NCBI GenBank assembly: GCA_016712505.1 | Contig: JADJQY010000009.1 | Span: 248,001 to 312,000 of the forward strand | DNA: 64,000 nt | Reading direction: 5' to 3' | Origin: Candidatus Eiseniibacteriota bacterium | Lineage (GTDB): Bacteria > Eisenbacteria > RBG-16-71-46 > CAIMUX01 | Shown: piece by piece, positions 61,958 through 64,000 of the stretch | How positions within the stretch are numbered: the first letter of the stretch is position 1 | How the letters are laid out: each line of letters begins with the position of its first letter | Position numbers and translations under genes: made by a program | Notes under the pieces: generated by a model | Database searches by the model: none | The model's input: the letters and a program-made list of their open reading frames with translations, nothing else | Told to the model about the DNA's origin: nothing

Positions 61958-62961
61958 CCCCCAGCCCCTTCGAAGCGCCCCACGCCTATTCGTTCTTCCA
62001 GATCGTGGGCTTCCTGATCCGCCAGCGGGAGGGAACGATCGCTCCCGGCGGAGAGGGGCCGGCGCGGCGTGAGACGATCCGCTTCCGGCCCAGCATCGGC
62101 CTGGGATTTCCCACCTCGGATGTGCAGTCGGTGGAGCGGTACGAACTGCCGGGGGAGGAAATCCCGGTCCGATTCCGGGTGACGGTCAACTTCATGGGGT
62201 TGTACGGGCCGAGCTCTCCCTTGCCGAACCACTACAGCGAGGACCTGATCTGGTACGGCGAGGAAGGGCAGACCCAGCGGGATTTCCTCGACCTGTTTCA
62301 CCATCGCATGATCTCGTTCGTCTATCGCGCCTGGGCGAAGTATCGCCACTGGGCGTCGTACCGGCAGGGAGGAAGCGACACCCTCACCCGGATGTACCTC
62401 GGGTTGATCGGCCTCGGTACTCCGGGGCTGCGCGAGGCCGCCCCGTTGCCTCCGCTCAGCATGCTGCGTGCCGCGGGCCTCCTGGGCGGAGGTTCGCGCT
62501 CCGCCGCCGGGCTGGCCGGGCTGCTGCGGGATCAATGGGGAGACCTGCCGATCACGGTCGAGAGTTTTCTCAGCCGGGTGGTGTCACTGCCGCGGAGCGC
62601 GACCTCGTCCCTGGGCAAGCGCGGTGTGGTGCTGGGGCGGGACCTGATCCTGGGTGAGCGGGTGGTCGATCGCCGGACCGCTTTCTCGATTCACCTCGGT
62701 CCGGTCGGCGCGGAGGAGTTCGCGCGCTGGCTTCCGGGTGGTGAGCGGTTCGAGGCGATGGTCAAGCTGGTTCGTTTCTATGTGACCGATCCGCTCGATT
62801 TTGCGCTCTTCCTCACCCTCAAGCGGGAGGAAGTTCCGGCCCTGCGCCTCGGTGCCCGGCAACCGCTGGGTCAGATGAGTTGGCTCCTGCCCGATGGCAC
62901 GGAGGATGGTGTGGTTCGCTTACCGGCCGATCGTTGGGACCCGCTGAGAAACGCGGCCTGA
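61954..62961 (+). CDS. tssG: Type VI secretion baseplate protein TssG
   Basis: 335 residues from a GTG overlapping the tssF stop (GTGA). TssG features: YSFFQIVGFLIRQREG at the N-terminus, IRFRPSIGLGFPTSDVQSVE, VNFMGLYGPSSPLPNHYSED (the conserved GLyGpsSpLP motif), LDLFHHRMISFVYRAWAKY, and LGRDLILGERVVDR near the C-terminus. It partners with TssF in the wedge. Confidence 0.96.
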   Translation: MTPSPFEAPHAYSFFQIVGFLIRQREGTIAPGGEGPARRETIRFRPSIGLGFPTSDVQSVERYELPGEEIPVRFRVTVNFMGLYGPSSPLPNHYSEDLIWYGEEGQTQRDFLDLFHHRMISFVYRAWAKYRHWASYRQGGSDTLTRMYLGLIGLGTPGLREAAPLPPLSMLRAAGLLGGGSRSAAGLAGLLRDQWGDLPITVESFLSRVVSLPRSATSSLGKRGVVLGRDLILGERVVDRRTAFSIHLGPVGAEEFARWLPGGERFEAMVKLVRFYVTDPLDFALFLTLKREEVPALRLGARQPLGQMSWLLPDGTEDGVVRLPADRWDPLRNAA

Positions 62962-62994
62962 TCCGGAGTCCTGGAACCCTACTAGGAGATGCCG

Positions 62995-64000
62995 ATGCTC
63001 GATGTCGATATCAAGGGCTTGTTCCACAAGCTGAACCCGTACTCGCGAAAGGCGATGGAGGGAGCGGTTGGACTCTGCGTCTCGCGCACCCATTACGAGG
63101 TGTCGGTCGACCATGTGTTGGCTGCGTTCCTCGACGATCCGAACGGTGACGCCGCGCACGTGATGCGGCACTTCGGGGTCAATCCCGCGCCGCTCCTGGG
63201 GGAACTGCAGCGGGGGTTGGAGAAGATGAAGTCGGGCAACAGCGGCCGCCCGGTTTTCTCGCCCCGATTGCTCGAGTGGATCAGCGACGCCTGGCTCTGG
63301 GGGTCGGTCGAGTTCGGCGACACCGCCGTCCGCTCCGGAATGCTCTTCTCGGTTCTCGCCATGCACCCCGATCGGTACACCGCGGTCGATCTCGATCGCT
63401 ACTTCGAGGCGGTGAAACTCGACGAGCTGAAGCGTGACTTCTACCGGATCGTGGGCGGCTCGCGCGAGGCGGCGCAGGCCGCCGATGCCGCGGCGGCCGA
63501 AGGCAAGCCGGGTCTACCCGGGCGCCCGGTGGAGGAGACCGCGATCGGGCGGTTCATGATCGATTTCACCGAGAAGGCGCGGAAGGGGGAGATCGATCCG
63601 GTCTTCGGGCGTGACGCCGAGATCCGGCAGATGATCGACATCCTGGCCCGACGTCGGAAGAACAACCCGATCGTGGTCGGAGAGCCCGGTGTGGGCAAGA
63701 CCGCGGTGGTGGAGGGGCTGGCGCTCCGCATCGTCAAGGGAGACGTGCCCGACATCCTGCGCAACGTGCGGCTCCTCTCGCTCGACCTCGGGCTGCTCCA
63801 GGCGGGCGCCGGGGTGAAGGGGGAGTTCGAGAATCGGCTCAAGTCGGTGATCACCGAGGTGAAGGCCTCGCCCACCCCGGTCGTCACCTTCATCGACGAA
63901 GCCCACACCCTGATCGGGGCGGGCGGCTCGGCCGGGACGAGCGACGCGGCGAACCTGCTCAAGCCGGCCCTGGCCCGTGGGGAACTGCGCACCATCGCGG
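62995..64000 (+). CDS. tssH: Type VI secretion AAA+ unfoldase TssH (ClpV), 3' end outside window
   Basis: 335 residues are visible, from ATG 62995 with AGGAG 6 nt upstream, open to the window end. There is a Clp_N-type N-domain (LNPYSRKAMEGAVGLCVSRT, YEVSVDHVLAAFLDDPNGDA), a linker, then the first AAA+ module with DPVFGRDAEIRQMIDILARR, Walker A GEPGVGKT (~226) and Walker B TFIDEAHTLIGAG. TssH/ClpV disassembles contracted sheath for reuse. The N-terminus fits ClpV rather than ClpB by operon context and the FHKLNP motif. Confidence 0.93.
   Translation, partial: MLDVDIKGLFHKLNPYSRKAMEGAVGLCVSRTHYEVSVDHVLAAFLDDPNGDAAHVMRHFGVNPAPLLGELQRGLEKMKSGNSGRPVFSPRLLEWISDAWLWGSVEFGDTAVRSGMLFSVLAMHPDRYTAVDLDRYFEAVKLDELKRDFYRIVGGSREAAQAADAAAAEGKPGLPGRPVEETAIGRFMIDFTEKARKGEIDPVFGRDAEIRQMIDILARRRKNNPIVVGEPGVGKTAVVEGLALRIVKGDVPDILRNVRLLSLDLGLLQAGAGVKGEFENRLKSVITEVKASPTPVVTFIDEAHTLIGAGGSAGTSDAANLLKPALARGELRTIA

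Noticed and set aside
1..64000. tRNA, rRNA, riboswitch or replication-origin signals
   Set aside because: None was recognised by reading both strands: no CCA-ended cloverleaf, conserved rRNA core or DnaA-box cluster stood out. Weak structures cannot be excluded without a covariance search.

Overview
This is a GC-rich (roughly two thirds G+C by eye), densely coding bacterial chromosome segment. Gene content points to a Gram-negative bacterium of the Fibrobacterota-Chlorobiota-Bacteroidota neighbourhood, most likely a 'Candidatus Eisenbacteria'/Krumholzibacteriota-like lineage. The support is: secreted proteins ending in FlgD-like/T9SS-type C-terminal domains, an unusual C-terminal S-W-G-A-[IV]-K tail on two exported proteins, lipoproteins and RND pumps (outer membrane), and menaquinone made by the futalosine route. 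The phylum is an inference; no rRNA, tRNA or CRISPR array was recognised.

Layout. 0-7.1 kb: tail of an HNH endonuclease, a conserved unknown gene, two secreted proteins and a PaaZ/BoxD-type aldehyde dehydrogenase. 7.2-9.2 kb: a group II intron with reverse transcriptase. 9.2-16.8 kb (minus strand): a NapH-like ferredoxin, mqnC, a lipoprotein with an outer-membrane protein, an EamA transporter, mqnA and mqnE. 17.5-20.7 kb: a second HNH gene and a frameshifted beta-helix gene. 20.7-24.0 kb (minus): ubiA-ubiX-ubiD, fitting the late futalosine steps. 24.3-29 kb (plus): a secreted beta-helix protein, bfd-bfr iron storage, a thioredoxin-like lipoprotein and a methyltransferase. 29-36.9 kb (minus): an adaptor lipoprotein plus two RND pumps, one split by an in-frame stop. 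36.9-38.8 kb: low-complexity DNA. 38.8-40.5 kb: a third HNH gene. 40.7-43.7 kb: a small secreted protein and a TPR-AAA+-Fis sigma-54 activator. 44.0-46.5 kb (minus): a three-gene envelope operon with a PEGA lipoprotein. 46.8-64 kb (plus): a type VI secretion cluster in the order TagH-like, tssJ, K, L, M, tagF, tssA, B, C, hcp, tssE, F, G, H (tssH runs off the window). TssI/VgrG is not seen.

The most unusual signal is a short dispersed palindromic element (core CCCCGGGG, typically AACT-CCCCGGGGG-AGTGTG) present at least eight times and always in the same orientation. Three copies lie inside the 3' coding ends of the three HNH genes, and one lies exactly at the 5' end of the group II intron. 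The intron copy and the second HNH copy extend into about 55 nt with two hairpins whose stems differ by compensatory base pairs. Four genes (the unknown gene at 0.5-1.8 kb, the beta-helix gene at 19.3 kb, ubiD and tssB) carry frame breaks in otherwise coherent proteins, so some may be draft-sequence indels rather than biology.
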